Position numbers and translations under genes: made by a program. Source: a virus. Taken from it: DNA of 57,079 bases. The DNA lies in IMG/VR virus record IMGVR_UViG_3300046007_011426, positions 1 to 57,079 of that record; one strand, written 5' to 3'. Within the stretch, counting starts at the first letter, position 1. The number at the start of each line of letters is the position of its first letter. The notes beneath the pieces are model-generated. The model searched no databases. It saw nothing but the letters and a program-made list of their open reading frames with translations, and was not told the DNA's origin. This document shows positions 49,614 through 56,460 of this stretch, piece by piece.

Positions 49614-50090
49614 ATGAGCTATAGGGACCTAGAACCTTACCGAGACGTGTTACTTTTAAACGCTGATTACAACCCGATTTCCATCATAAAATGGCGAAGA
49701 GCCATTGTTCTTTTATTGAAGGAACGAGTCAAGTTCATTTCTAAACGAGTTATTTGCCTAAAAAATTATGTAAGGATTCCTTCTGAAAAACTCTTAAGTG
49801 TGAGGCCAACCAAAAATCTTGTTAAGAAATTTGGTAATTATCAATGCGCTTATTGTGGAATTTATGATGGCCTAACAATTGATCACGTAATTCCATTGTC
49901 TCGCGGAGGGCTTCACACTTTTGATAATCTGGTTCCAGCATGTCGAAGTTGCAATGAAGAAAAGGGTAATCGGACTCCAGAAGAATGGGGAAAGTTTCCC
50001 TACAGAACTAACTACAAACCTAAAAGTAAATTGGAGATTATTTTGAAAAAATCTAACGTTGATGAATGGAAGGATTACGTGTACTCATGA
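49614..50090 (+). CDS. HNH endonuclease
   Basis: A 158-residue HNH nuclease from ATG 49614 (AAGGAG at 49597-49602 gives better spacing than the in-frame TTG at 49605). The nuclease core lies at about residues 80-125: YQCAYCG, LTIDHVIPLSRGG, FDNLVPACRSCNEEKGNRTP, with both zinc CxxC pairs present. The N-terminal part (VLLLNADYNPISIIKWRRAI) is a conserved extension of a common bacterial/phage HNH subfamily. It may be a free-standing homing endonuclease or a host-DNA degrading enzyme. It overlaps the next tiny membrane gene by ATGA. Confidence 0.88.
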   Translation: MSYRDLEPYRDVLLLNADYNPISIIKWRRAIVLLLKERVKFISKRVICLKNYVRIPSEKLLSVRPTKNLVKKFGNYQCAYCGIYDGLTIDHVIPLSRGGLHTFDNLVPACRSCNEEKGNRTPEEWGKFPYRTNYKPKSKLEIILKKSNVDEWKDYVYS

Positions 50091-50179
50091 AATTCTTTCT
50101 TTACTTGCCAATTGTATCCATTTCAGTATTTCTTTCTGTAGCGACCATTTACAACATTATCCAAATTTTTAAACTATGA
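50087..50179 (+). CDS. 30-residue single-helix membrane peptide
   Basis: An ATG inside the HNH stop (ATGA) opens a 30-codon frame, MKFFLYLPIVSISVFLSVAT followed by IYNIIQIFKL, which is almost entirely one hydrophobic helix. It ends in ATGA with the next gene. The two four-base overlaps support it as a translated gene, although it is very short. It is the first of four small membrane proteins between here and 51511. Confidence 0.55.
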   Translation: MKFFLYLPIVSISVFLSVATIYNIIQIFKL

Positions 50180-50382
50180 AGCGCTTTTTTGAAGATCCGA
50201 ATGCTATTGCGTTCCTTTTGCTTATCGTTTTGGGTGTGGGGCTTTCTGTTTATTTTATACATCAAGAAAATAGCCTGTTTCGACAAAATTTCAATATGGT
50301 TCTTGAGTGTCGCAAGTCGGTAGAACTCACTCAGATGGACAAGATCTGTGGGCCAATTCCTCAACGTGGAGGTAGCAAATGA
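50176..50382 (+). CDS. Small membrane protein (68 residues)
   Basis: One transmembrane helix at residues 9-28 (NAIAFLLLIVLGVGLSVYFI) follows a short charged N-terminus. A soluble tail follows with two Cys (LECRKSVELTQMDKICGPIP). It is coupled on both sides by ATGA. Topology and Cys pair resemble the proteins at 50379 and 51293. Function unknown; membrane-targeted early phage proteins often act in superinfection exclusion or host takeover, which is only a suggestion here. Confidence 0.65.
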   Translation: MKRFFEDPNAIAFLLLIVLGVGLSVYFIHQENSLFRQNFNMVLECRKSVELTQMDKICGPIPQRGGSK

Positions 50383-50555
50383 CTGATGAATCAAGCAAAT
50401 CATTTAGAAATGTTGCTCTCATTATAATGTTTATGATTGCAATTTCTAATGTCACTTATACTCTTGGAGAACGACGAACTGTTGTTATGTGTGTTGACAA
50501 ACCGGCTCAATGTAAAATCATTTATGATTATTTAAAAATGGGAGAAAACAAATGA
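50379..50555 (+). CDS. Small membrane protein with KPxxCK tail (58 residues)
   Basis: MTDESSKSFRNV precedes a hydrophobic helix (ALIIMFMIAISNVTYTL), then a tail with VMCVDKPAQCKIIYDYLKMG. The tail is clearly related to SCMEKPNECKELYNYIKLSE in the protein at 51293, giving the shared pattern C-x2-KPxxCKxxYxYxK. The ATGA couplings are retained. Probably a membrane-anchored protein with a small disulfide-capable domain. No family known. Confidence 0.65.
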   Translation: MTDESSKSFRNVALIIMFMIAISNVTYTLGERRTVVMCVDKPAQCKIIYDYLKMGENK

Positions 50556-50743
50556 CTGAAGACCAACTAATGGAACTCTGGGGAGACGGAAGTGATTTCG
50601 GACTTTCTCCACATGATGAACTCTTTATGAACAGCGCATTTCGTGAGGTTGCTATTAAGTTTGCGCAAAAAATTTCTGCAATTTCTTATATGGAAGGTTA
50701 TACAAACGGAAGTACTGGGGCTTGGGGTGAACCATTACAATGA
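50552..50743 (+). CDS. Small hypothetical protein (63 residues)
   Basis: MTEDQLMELWGDGSDFGLSP followed by a helix (ELFMNSAFREVAIKFAQKIS) and a Gly-rich end. It is soluble and acidic, coupled by ATGA to both neighbours. Not recognised. Confidence 0.55.
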   Translation: MTEDQLMELWGDGSDFGLSPHDELFMNSAFREVAIKFAQKISAISYMEGYTNGSTGAWGEPLQ

Positions 50744-50937
50744 CCTATCAAGTTTATGCATTAATTCAAGGATACACAGACAACTGCACTTATAGTGGGG
50801 AGGATTTTGATACATTAGAACTTTTTTTCAACAAAGAAGATGCCGAACTTCGCCAAACAGAATTAGAACTAAAAATTCTTGAATCTGGGCGAGAAGATTA
50901 TGAGTATGTTTATGTAAATTTAGTGGATATTAACTAA
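50740..50937 (+). CDS. Small hypothetical protein (65 residues)
   Basis: MTYQVYALIQGYTDNCTYSG, then DTLELFFNKEDAELRQTELE and YEYVYVNLVDIN. The beta-alpha-beta pattern with a final strand resembles many small phage and bacterial proteins that handle display-type loops, but no family can be assigned. Overlaps the previous gene by ATGA. Confidence 0.6.
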   Translation: MTYQVYALIQGYTDNCTYSGEDFDTLELFFNKEDAELRQTELELKILESGREDYEYVYVNLVDIN

Positions 50938-50942
50938 AATAA

Positions 50943-51296
50943 ATGACTATCAAACGCATTCAAGTAAAAGAAACTAAACGGTATTATGGGGACTTTGAAG
51001 GTTCTCTTGAGAGTATCATTTATTCACTTCAGGCAGATTTAGACGCTGGTTGGGAGGGCCTTGGGAGTGATTATGAATATAATGGATATGGTGGCGAGAG
51101 ATATACAGTATATTATCTCTACAAGCACCGCGAGGAAAATGATAAAGAATATAAAAAACGAATGAAACTACTAGAAACAGAAAAACAGCAAAAAGAAAAG
51201 GCCAAGGCCCAAAAACTTGAAAAACTCAAGAAAGAACTTTCTTCTTTGAGTAAGGAAGAAAAAGAGCAGTTAGGACTTATTGGAGACAACAAATGA
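50943..51296 (+). CDS. Hypothetical protein with C-terminal coiled coil
   Basis: A 117-residue protein. The N-terminal 60 residues form a compact Tyr/Gly-rich domain (VKETKRYYGDFEGSLESIIY, GWEGLGSDYEYNGYGGERYT). The rest is a long Lys/Glu helix (LLETEKQQKEKAKAQKLEKL) that should form a coiled coil. Five bases separate it from the previous gene, and it overlaps the next by ATGA. Function unknown. Confidence 0.6.
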   Translation: MTIKRIQVKETKRYYGDFEGSLESIIYSLQADLDAGWEGLGSDYEYNGYGGERYTVYYLYKHREENDKEYKKRMKLLETEKQQKEKAKAQKLEKLKKELSSLSKEEKEQLGLIGDNK

Positions 51297-51511
51297 TCAA
51301 TAAAGAAGATTTTATTAAAATAGCACTTGAATGTCTTAGTCTTTTTCTTGTTTTAATTGGGTTTCCTGTGATGTTTTATAATATGGGCCATTTTCATGGA
51401 AAAAAAGAAGCAAAAAACAAGACAACTATTTCTTGTATGGAAAAGCCTAATGAGTGTAAAGAACTTTATAATTACATAAAACTCTCTGAAAAACTTGGGA
51501 AGGCACCATAA
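51293..51511 (+). CDS. Small membrane protein, paralog of 50379
   Basis: A 72-residue protein with MINKEDFIKIALE, one hydrophobic helix (CLSLFLVLIGFPVMFYNMGH) and a tail containing SCMEKPNECKELYNYIKLSE. The tail pattern C-x2-KPxxCKxxYxYxK is shared with the protein at 50379, showing duplication within this cluster. It ends the tightly coupled run that began at the HNH gene. Confidence 0.65.
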   Translation: MINKEDFIKIALECLSLFLVLIGFPVMFYNMGHFHGKKEAKNKTTISCMEKPNECKELYNYIKLSEKLGKAP

Positions 51512-51531
51512 ACTCTTTGAGCCACTCCCCA

Positions 51532-51576
51532 AACTGGCACACTCATAAAAAATCCTGATCACCCATCATATATAAT
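51532..51576 (+). promoter_or_regulatory. AACTGTCC-type promoter, copy 6 (variant)
   Basis: AACTGGCA at 51532-51539 (one change from the motif core) and TATAAT at 51571-51576, 39 bases apart. It precedes the small genes from 51609. Confidence 0.5.
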
Positions 51577-51608
51577 ACAAACATCCACATTGGAGGACCT
51601 AAACAAAC

Positions 51609-51764
51609 TTGGATTTACAGCACAAATTTCTTCTTGACATCACCTCTCAAATTGAGGACATTATGATGGACGCCGATTTTGACCTCGGAACCGATTCAGT
51701 CATTTATAAAAAACTAAAAGACCTTATCGGATCAGTAGAAGATTATCAAGAATCGCTTCCATGA
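51609..51764 (+). CDS. Small hypothetical protein (51 residues, TTG start)
   Basis: A TTG at 51609 lies 11 bases after GGAGGA (51592-51597). The product runs LDLQHKFLLDITSQIEDIMM and ends VEDYQESLP, acidic and helical. If only ATG starts are allowed, the frame begins at 51664 with 33 residues. The first option keeps the good ribosome site. It overlaps the next gene by ATGA. Confidence 0.5.
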   Translation: MDLQHKFLLDITSQIEDIMMDADFDLGTDSVIYKKLKDLIGSVEDYQESLP

Positions 51765-51904
51765 GATTCACCGTTACTTACAAAATCCCAAAACACAAAA
51801 AGAAACAAAAGGCAACTTTTTTTGAAATTGAAGATTCAATTAAATGGGAAGAACACGTCAAACAAAATCTAAAAGCATTCGATGTTAAAATCATTCCATC
51901 CTAG
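51761..51904 (+). CDS. Small basic hypothetical protein (47 residues)
   Basis: MRFTVTYKIPKHKKKQKATF, then FEIEDSIKWEEHVKQNLKAF and a final strand VKIIPS. A compact beta-alpha-beta layout with a basic loop. Coupled by ATGA to the gene before; its stop overlaps the AGGAGG of the gene after. Not recognised. Confidence 0.55.
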   Translation: MRFTVTYKIPKHKKKQKATFFEIEDSIKWEEHVKQNLKAFDVKIIPS

Positions 51905-51913
51905 GAGGAACTT

Positions 51914-52069
51914 ATGCCAACAGTTATCGACCAAAAAATCAGGATCACCGATGTTGAAATTATCTGCGAGGAAGATGGATTTTATGCGATAGTCACTTAC
52001 TCTGATAAGAAATTTGACGAGTTCGGGCCTTATGCCACTTATCGAGAGGCCGAGTCGGCTGTTTACTAA
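51914..52069 (+). CDS. Small hypothetical protein (51 residues)
   Basis: MPTVIDQKIRITDVEIICEE, then DGFYAIVTYSDKKFDEFGPY and ATYREAESAVY. AGGAGG at 51903-51908 gives a strong ribosome site. Mixed beta/alpha; no family known. Confidence 0.6.
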   Translation: MPTVIDQKIRITDVEIICEEDGFYAIVTYSDKKFDEFGPYATYREAESAVY

Positions 52070-52101
52070 TTTAAATAAAAACAAAAGTTGGAGGGACTGC
52101 T

Positions 52102-52224
52102 ATGGACACTCAGGTAATTGAAAAAATTGAAGAAAAAGATTCCCTTGAATACTTTTTAGACAAACTAGAAGAATATGACACTCAAGATGAGGAGTATCCA
52201 GAGTTCGATGATTATGCCAATTGA
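52102..52224 (+). CDS. Small acidic hypothetical protein (40 residues)
   Basis: MDTQVIEKIEEKDSLEYFLD, then KLEEYDTQDEEYPEFDDYAN; about half the residues are Asp, Glu or Tyr. GGAGGG lies about eight bases upstream. The extreme acidity suggests a binding or mimic peptide, but there is no direct evidence. Confidence 0.55.
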   Translation: MDTQVIEKIEEKDSLEYFLDKLEEYDTQDEEYPEFDDYAN

Positions 52225-52226
52225 AA

Positions 52227-52270
52227 AACTGTCCACGAATGCAACCAAAAAAGGAAAACTATACTAGACT
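52227..52270 (+). promoter_or_regulatory. AACTGTCC-type promoter, copy 7
   Basis: AACTGTCC at 52227-52234 and TAGACT at 52265-52270 (38 bases), just after the stop of the 40-residue gene. An AAGGAGGT follows at 52271-52278. Confidence 0.55.
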
Positions 52271-52289
52271 AAGGAGGTCTAATGAGAAG

Positions 52290-52394
52290 TTGTCACAGAC
52301 TCTCATTGACGATCTTCTAGAAACCGGGGTTTTTAATTCTCCGGTCGAAGAGGAACTATCCCCAGAAGTCCAACGACTTCTAAAAAACATGTAA
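52290..52394 (+). CDS. Possible 34-residue protein (TTG start)
   Basis: After a strong AAGGAGGT the nearest ATG (52282) gives only 12 codons. The frame starting at TTG 52290 encodes LSQTLIDDLLETGVFNSPVE followed by EELSPEVQRLLKNM, a well-formed acidic helical peptide. Start uncertain; low confidence. Confidence 0.4.
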   Translation: MSQTLIDDLLETGVFNSPVEEELSPEVQRLLKNM

Positions 52395-52418
52395 ACCAAA
52401 TTATAATGGAGTTAAATT

Positions 52419-52553
52419 ATGTCCCGTGAAGAAGCCCTGATTATTATTCGATCCGGTAAAAACGGCAACCAAATCCTTGACCTTCTGGATAAGGTTTCGT
52501 CTCTCTGCACTGATGCAGACGAAGAAGTTTCTGATCTAGAGTTTGCTGAGTGA
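52419..52553 (+). CDS. Small hypothetical protein (44 residues)
   Basis: MSREEALIIIRSGKNGNQIL, then DLLDKVSSLCTDADEEVSDL and EFAE. Helical and acidic. A TATAAT lies at 52402-52407 but too close to the ATG to serve it; GGAG (52408-52411) is a plausible ribosome site. Confidence 0.55.
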   Translation: MSREEALIIIRSGKNGNQILDLLDKVSSLCTDADEEVSDLEFAE

Positions 52554-52562
52554 CGGTCTAAA

Positions 52563-52610
52563 AACTGTCCACTCCGGCCCATCTCAGCAACTGAGGTGGG
52601 CTATTATTAT
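52563..52610 (+). promoter_or_regulatory. AACTGTCC-type promoter, copy 8, with hairpin in the spacer
   Basis: AACTGTCC at 52563-52570 and TATTAT at 52602-52607 (39 bases). Between them is an 11-pair hairpin: 52577-52587 pairs with 52591-52601 around a CAA loop, with one G-U. The hairpin may terminate upstream transcripts, followed immediately by a new start. Confidence 0.55.
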
Positions 52611-52630
52611 GTCTGTTACCAATCCAACTA

Positions 52631-52780
52631 ATGAAACGATACTCTGCGCATTCTCATACGGAATTTGAAGAATCTGATACCCTAGAAGAGGCTATTGAAA
52701 TTGCCAAATCAATGTCGGCTCATTTTGGAAATTCTTACGTGATCGATAACGAAACCAACCAAGTTGTGGAGGAATTTTGA
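52631..52780 (+). CDS. Small hypothetical protein (49 residues)
   Basis: MKRYSAHSHTEFEESDTLEE, then AIEIAKSMSAHFGNSYVIDN and ETNQVVEEF. The helix followed by SYVIDNETNQVVEEF resembles small beta-alpha proteins that are repeated in cyanophage early regions. It ends in TGATG overlap with the PcfJ-like gene. Confidence 0.55.
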   Translation: MKRYSAHSHTEFEESDTLEEAIEIAKSMSAHFGNSYVIDNETNQVVEEF

Positions 52781-54342
52781 TGTTGAATTTTACTATCCCC
52801 AAGCCTCTTTATGTGAAAGTAGAAGATTATAATGTAAAGAAACCAGTGGCCCTTAAAATAGCTGCAAATACCAAACCAGTTTTCCCAAAGGCCGGAATCC
52901 CAGAAAATCTGGTCCCAGAAAATATCCTTCCTAAGCAACGGCTTACAAATATTATTACAGAACTGAATAGGGATACTGATTCTTATTATAATAATAATGC
53001 TACTTTTGCAACCAACTGGCAAGAGAACACCATTATTGTAACAAAAATTGGTAATCGTTTTTGGTATGCTATTTGGTTTGATATTAGTGAAGAAGTTGTA
53101 TTCAATTATTCTCTTTGTATAAGAAATCTTAAGTCCCTTAAAAGCTATAAAGACTGGATTTATTTTAAGATGTTTGGTGTACTAGAAGACGACTTTACTT
53201 CTCAGACCCATAGTAAAAAAGAATATCTTTATCTTTCCCGGAGTGTAACTCCACTTGATCTAGAGAACCATTCTTATCAAATGGTGGATTCTTTTGCTAG
53301 GAATTATAATCAACCAGAATCGGTTACTAATGCTAGATCTACTTTTGTAGAAAAACTTCAGAGATTTATTAAGGTAGATAACAAGTATTCCAATATTTTT
53401 TATTATTATAATAGGTCTTTGGCCATTGTTCTGGGTAATTGGGATCAACAATATAATTTCCATTGGGTTCCTGATATCGATTATTATTTGTCTGAAAGAC
53501 AGTTTCATCCTAAACTCAAAGAAGCCGTTAATACGCCCTTCTTTAAAAAGTCAATCAACCAGGACATTTCCTTTATTGTTGAGACATTTAGAGAAGCCGA
53601 TACCAGGGAAAAAGAGGCTCTTTTTCTTAAAAGAAGCGCCTCTATTAAAAACAGACTGAATGCTATTAACTACTTGCTTCATCTTTATGAAGATGAGATG
53701 ACTCTTGATTATCTCCAACAGGTCTGGTCGGGGCTTGGTCCTGATCACAATGTTTCTTATTATAGTTATCACTTTAGCCAAGAAACGCTTATTTGGTTCA
53801 GGGATAATGTCCCGGTCAAGTCCTTTGTGAACATGTTTATTAATTCGGAAGACCAGATTAAGGACACTGTTAGTATGGTCTACGATATCTTGCGCCAGAA
53901 GCCCGATATTGATCTGAAATACACCGGACGTTGGAGGCCCACCGAATTTCATGATTTCATTATGTCGGAACAATGGAAGTGCAAACATAAAAATGTGCCT
54001 CTTCCCCAGGACCTATTTCCAAAACCAGTAAAGGTTGATGAAATGACGTTCCTCCAGCCCCTAGATTTACATTTTCTTACAAAATGGGGACGGGCCGCTA
54101 GGAATTGCGTAGGTAGTTCTACCTATTCGGATGGTATCTTGAAGAAGAATCATTTTATTATCCTGGCCCTTAAGGAAAATGTCCCATACTTGACTATTCA
54201 GGCCAAGGTAGAGGCCGAAAATTTTAAGGTGGTTCAAATTAAGAAACAATGTAATTCTTCTCTTAATTCACTAGAACAAGAAGATTTCTCAAAAGCGTTC
54301 AAAAAAGCCCTGGAAATTAGAACGAATGAACTGGCCGCTTAA
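52780..54342 (+). CDS. PcfJ-like protein
   Basis: A 520-residue protein. The C-terminal 100 residues match the PcfJ domain pattern: a Trp/Arg-rich lead (FLTKWGRAARNCVGSSTY), a hydrophobic strand (HFIILALKENVPYLTIQAKV) and a KQCNSSLN end, equivalent to the NCVGSxxY...QxxGxxN signature. The first 400 residues are helical and rich in aromatic residues, with no known domain. PcfJ proteins occur on plasmids and phages with unknown biochemical function. ATG 52780 shares TGATG with the preceding gene. The next gene overlaps its end by 17 bases. Confidence 0.7.
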   Translation: MLNFTIPKPLYVKVEDYNVKKPVALKIAANTKPVFPKAGIPENLVPENILPKQRLTNIITELNRDTDSYYNNNATFATNWQENTIIVTKIGNRFWYAIWFDISEEVVFNYSLCIRNLKSLKSYKDWIYFKMFGVLEDDFTSQTHSKKEYLYLSRSVTPLDLENHSYQMVDSFARNYNQPESVTNARSTFVEKLQRFIKVDNKYSNIFYYYNRSLAIVLGNWDQQYNFHWVPDIDYYLSERQFHPKLKEAVNTPFFKKSINQDISFIVETFREADTREKEALFLKRSASIKNRLNAINYLLHLYEDEMTLDYLQQVWSGLGPDHNVSYYSYHFSQETLIWFRDNVPVKSFVNMFINSEDQIKDTVSMVYDILRQKPDIDLKYTGRWRPTEFHDFIMSEQWKCKHKNVPLPQDLFPKPVKVDEMTFLQPLDLHFLTKWGRAARNCVGSSTYSDGILKKNHFIILALKENVPYLTIQAKVEAENFKVVQIKKQCNSSLNSLEQEDFSKAFKKALEIRTNELAA

Positions 54343-54568
54343 TTACAAGTACACCGAAAAATATGGCGGGAAAATGGTTATTTTTACTGTATTTCCTATT
54401 AAAAGCAAATTCGCCCTGGCCGAGATTAGTTTCTCTTTAGACGGATTTACTGGCTGGCCGTGGATCCGAATTGATTGCGGCCTCAATCAGATTTTTTCTC
54501 TTATTGTTAGTGTTTTTAAATTTACTTTTGAATTTAATTTCTTGACCAAAATTTATGAGCATGATTGA
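54326..54568 (+). CDS. Hypothetical protein, hydrophobic (80 residues)
   Basis: MNWPLNYKYTEKYGGKMVIF, then TVFPIKSKFALAEISFSLDG and a hydrophobic stretch (IFSLIVSVFKFTFEFNFLTK). It overlaps the PcfJ-like gene by 17 bases and the next gene by 14. It may be membrane-associated. Not recognised. Confidence 0.5.
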   Translation: MNWPLNYKYTEKYGGKMVIFTVFPIKSKFALAEISFSLDGFTGWPWIRIDCGLNQIFSLIVSVFKFTFEFNFLTKIYEHD

Positions 54569-54851
54569 GGATCTTATTAAAAAAGTAGTAGAAGACCCTT
54601 CTGAAGAGAATAAACAAGAATATTTCTCGTTTATAAATCGAATGGAATATTCTCTTTTACTAGAATCCGAAACCTTTCCTTTTAGATCATGGGAGTATTT
54701 TGACAAACGCAAACAGGCCTTTGCATACAGGCGTGAGTGTGCTATTATGTTTTTGAATTCCTGGATTGCCGCCCACAAGACCACAGAGAATTCACCAGTC
54801 ACTTATGCTGACACCCTTATTATTCCCTTTACCCAAATCAAAAGACCATGA
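54555..54851 (+). CDS. Hypothetical helical protein (98 residues)
   Basis: MSMIEDLIKKVVEDPSEENK, then QEYFSFINRMEYSLLLESET and FAYRRECAIMFLNSWIAAHK. Mostly amphipathic helices, no membrane segment. Overlaps its neighbours at both ends (14 bases and ATGA). Family unknown. Confidence 0.58.
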   Translation: MSMIEDLIKKVVEDPSEENKQEYFSFINRMEYSLLLESETFPFRSWEYFDKRKQAFAYRRECAIMFLNSWIAAHKTTENSPVTYADTLIIPFTQIKRP

Positions 54852-55105
54852 AACCAGAACTAGTCCAAAGACTTTTTGAAATGCAGAAAAAAATTGACAA
54901 AATTATTTGTCCTCTTTATGAAGATATAGACCAAGGAATGTTTGTACCACAAGACGAAGAACCGTATTGGCGGGATACCACATGTTTTAATGATCCTGAA
55001 AAAGTCTATTCTTTTTCATTTTCTAGTGATGGAGATTATGAGGGCGATCTGCCGCCTGATTGTGCTCTTGAAATTTTGACCATTTTTGAGTCTTATAGAC
55101 GATGA
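54848..55105 (+). CDS. Hypothetical acidic protein (85 residues)
   Basis: MKPELVQRLFEMQKKIDKII, then CPLYEDIDQGMFVPQDEEPY and DGDYEGDLPPDCALEILTIF. Helix, acidic loop and a final helix. Coupled by ATGA to both neighbours, including the phosphoesterase that follows. Unknown function. Confidence 0.58.
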   Translation: MKPELVQRLFEMQKKIDKIICPLYEDIDQGMFVPQDEEPYWRDTTCFNDPEKVYSFSFSSDGDYEGDLPPDCALEILTIFESYRR

Positions 55106-55905
55106 GAATTCGCGTAAGTTCCGACGTTCATCTTGAATTTAATGAATCTGGTCATGGGATCCCTGATTTAGGGTCCGCTGACGCATTAATATTAGGTGGT
55201 GACATCTTATGTGCCCGCCATTTCAAGACAGATGGCCCACTTAAAAAAGTTTATAAGGATTTTCTTCAAAAGTGTTCTGATAATTTTGAGCATGTTATTT
55301 ATATAAAAGGAAACCATGAGCCGTGGGGTCATACTTATCAGGGCACTCATGATCTAATAAAAGAAAACCTCCCGGATAATATCCATCTACTTGAAAACGA
55401 GTACATAAAAATCAAAAGTTGGACCTTCCTTTGTTGCACGCTCTGGACGGACTTCTTTAATGAGAACCCATTAGAAATGATGGAGGCCCAGAGGTATATG
55501 CGAGATTATACAAGCATAAGAATCGGAAGTAATTATAGAAAACTAAGACCAGAAGATACTCTTGGGTTTCATAAACAATCTAAACAATTTCTTATTGAGA
55601 AGTTAGAAGAGTTTAAAAACGAAAAAATCTGGGTCTGTACTCATCATGCTCCGTCTTATCAGTCAATCCATCCAAAATACAGGGCCGAGACCATGAACGG
55701 GGCATTTGCGAGTAATTTAGATGATTTGATTTTGAATAATCCACAGATTAAATACTTTTCACATGGTCATACGCACGATAGTTTTGATTACATGATTAAA
55801 GGTTGTCGGGTTATTTGTAATCCGAGGGGTTATTATACAGGTGTAAATTCTAACGATCTAAATCCAGATTTCGATCCAAACTTTGAGATCGAGGTGGACG
55901 ATTGA
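55102..55905 (+). CDS. Calcineurin-like metallophosphoesterase
   Basis: A 267-residue phosphoesterase with all metal motifs: D8-x-H10 (SSDVHLEF), D34 (LGGDIL), N71-H72-E73 (KGNHEPWGH), the THHAPS motif and GHTHDS. Related enzymes are frequent in marine myophages and hydrolyse phosphodiesters or nucleotides; the substrate here is unknown. It differs clearly from the Pnkp-type enzyme at 48934, which lacks GNHE and HHAPS. It overlaps the previous gene by ATGA and is followed by an AACTGTCA element. Confidence 0.85.
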   Translation: MRIRVSSDVHLEFNESGHGIPDLGSADALILGGDILCARHFKTDGPLKKVYKDFLQKCSDNFEHVIYIKGNHEPWGHTYQGTHDLIKENLPDNIHLLENEYIKIKSWTFLCCTLWTDFFNENPLEMMEAQRYMRDYTSIRIGSNYRKLRPEDTLGFHKQSKQFLIEKLEEFKNEKIWVCTHHAPSYQSIHPKYRAETMNGAFASNLDDLILNNPQIKYFSHGHTHDSFDYMIKGCRVICNPRGYYTGVNSNDLNPDFDPNFEIEVDD

Positions 55906-55907
55906 TA

Positions 55908-55952
55908 AACTGTCATAAGACCATAAAACCAGAACCAAAAATCAGTTATTGT
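55908..55952 (+). promoter_or_regulatory. AACTGTCC-type promoter, copy 9
   Basis: AACTGTCA at 55908-55915, three bases after the phosphoesterase stop, and TATTGT at 55947-55952 (39 bases). AAAGGAGA precedes the next ATG (55981). Confidence 0.55.
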
Positions 55953-55980
55953 TCATCTGTTCAAACAAAGGAGATTTTTT

Positions 55981-56460
55981 ATGAGCGAAATTAACTTCAA
56001 AAAACATAAGGTCTTCCGAGAAACCGATTCGGTTATCTTCTATGACATTTCAGTAGAAGATTCTAATGCCCAGGATCTTGTTGTTCATAATGGTGCCGCA
56101 ATTTCTCCACCGGATGATAAAGTAGGGGCCAAGCAATTCTACATCCATTATCATCAGATTGACAACAATAGGGTTCTTTCAGGAAAGAGAACTTTTGAAC
56201 TGGTTAACCTGTCCTGGCGATACCCTTATCACATTGTCCATCTCAACCGGTCTTCAGGAGCCCTTGTGATTCCAAAAGAAACCTTCCATAGGTCCTGGTC
56301 TTATGATGAAGGTTCCATTGTGATCAATCAGGCAATCCGGGACGAATATTTTAATCCTGAAACAGAATTTGTTCCGGTTTCTGCATCACAAAATAAGGAT
56401 CTTTATAAGGTCCTGACTCAAGAAACACCCGTTATCCACACCCTAGGAGAAGATTTTTAA
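55981..56460 (+). CDS. Hypothetical protein (159 residues), possibly beta-barrel
   Basis: It begins MSEINFKKHKVFRETDSVIF. Strand-rich segments (KQFYIHYHQIDNNRVLSGKR, TFELVNLSWRYPYHIVHLNR, GALVIPKETFHRSWSYDEGS, IVINQAIRDEYFNPETEF) resemble a cupin-like barrel with a TFH motif, but the family call is weak. It has a strong ribosome site after the ninth AACTGTCC-type promoter. Its stop overlaps the next ATG (TAATG), so the pair is co-expressed. Confidence 0.6.
   Translation: MSEINFKKHKVFRETDSVIFYDISVEDSNAQDLVVHNGAAISPPDDKVGAKQFYIHYHQIDNNRVLSGKRTFELVNLSWRYPYHIVHLNRSSGALVIPKETFHRSWSYDEGSIVINQAIRDEYFNPETEFVPVSASQNKDLYKVLTQETPVIHTLGEDF

Noticed and set aside
55102-55905. Second metallophosphoesterase as part of the RNA-repair set
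   Set aside because: It lacks the NHxDKLxRxLKG segment of Pnkp phosphatases, has GNHE and THHAPS motifs of a different subgroup, and lies 6 kb away.
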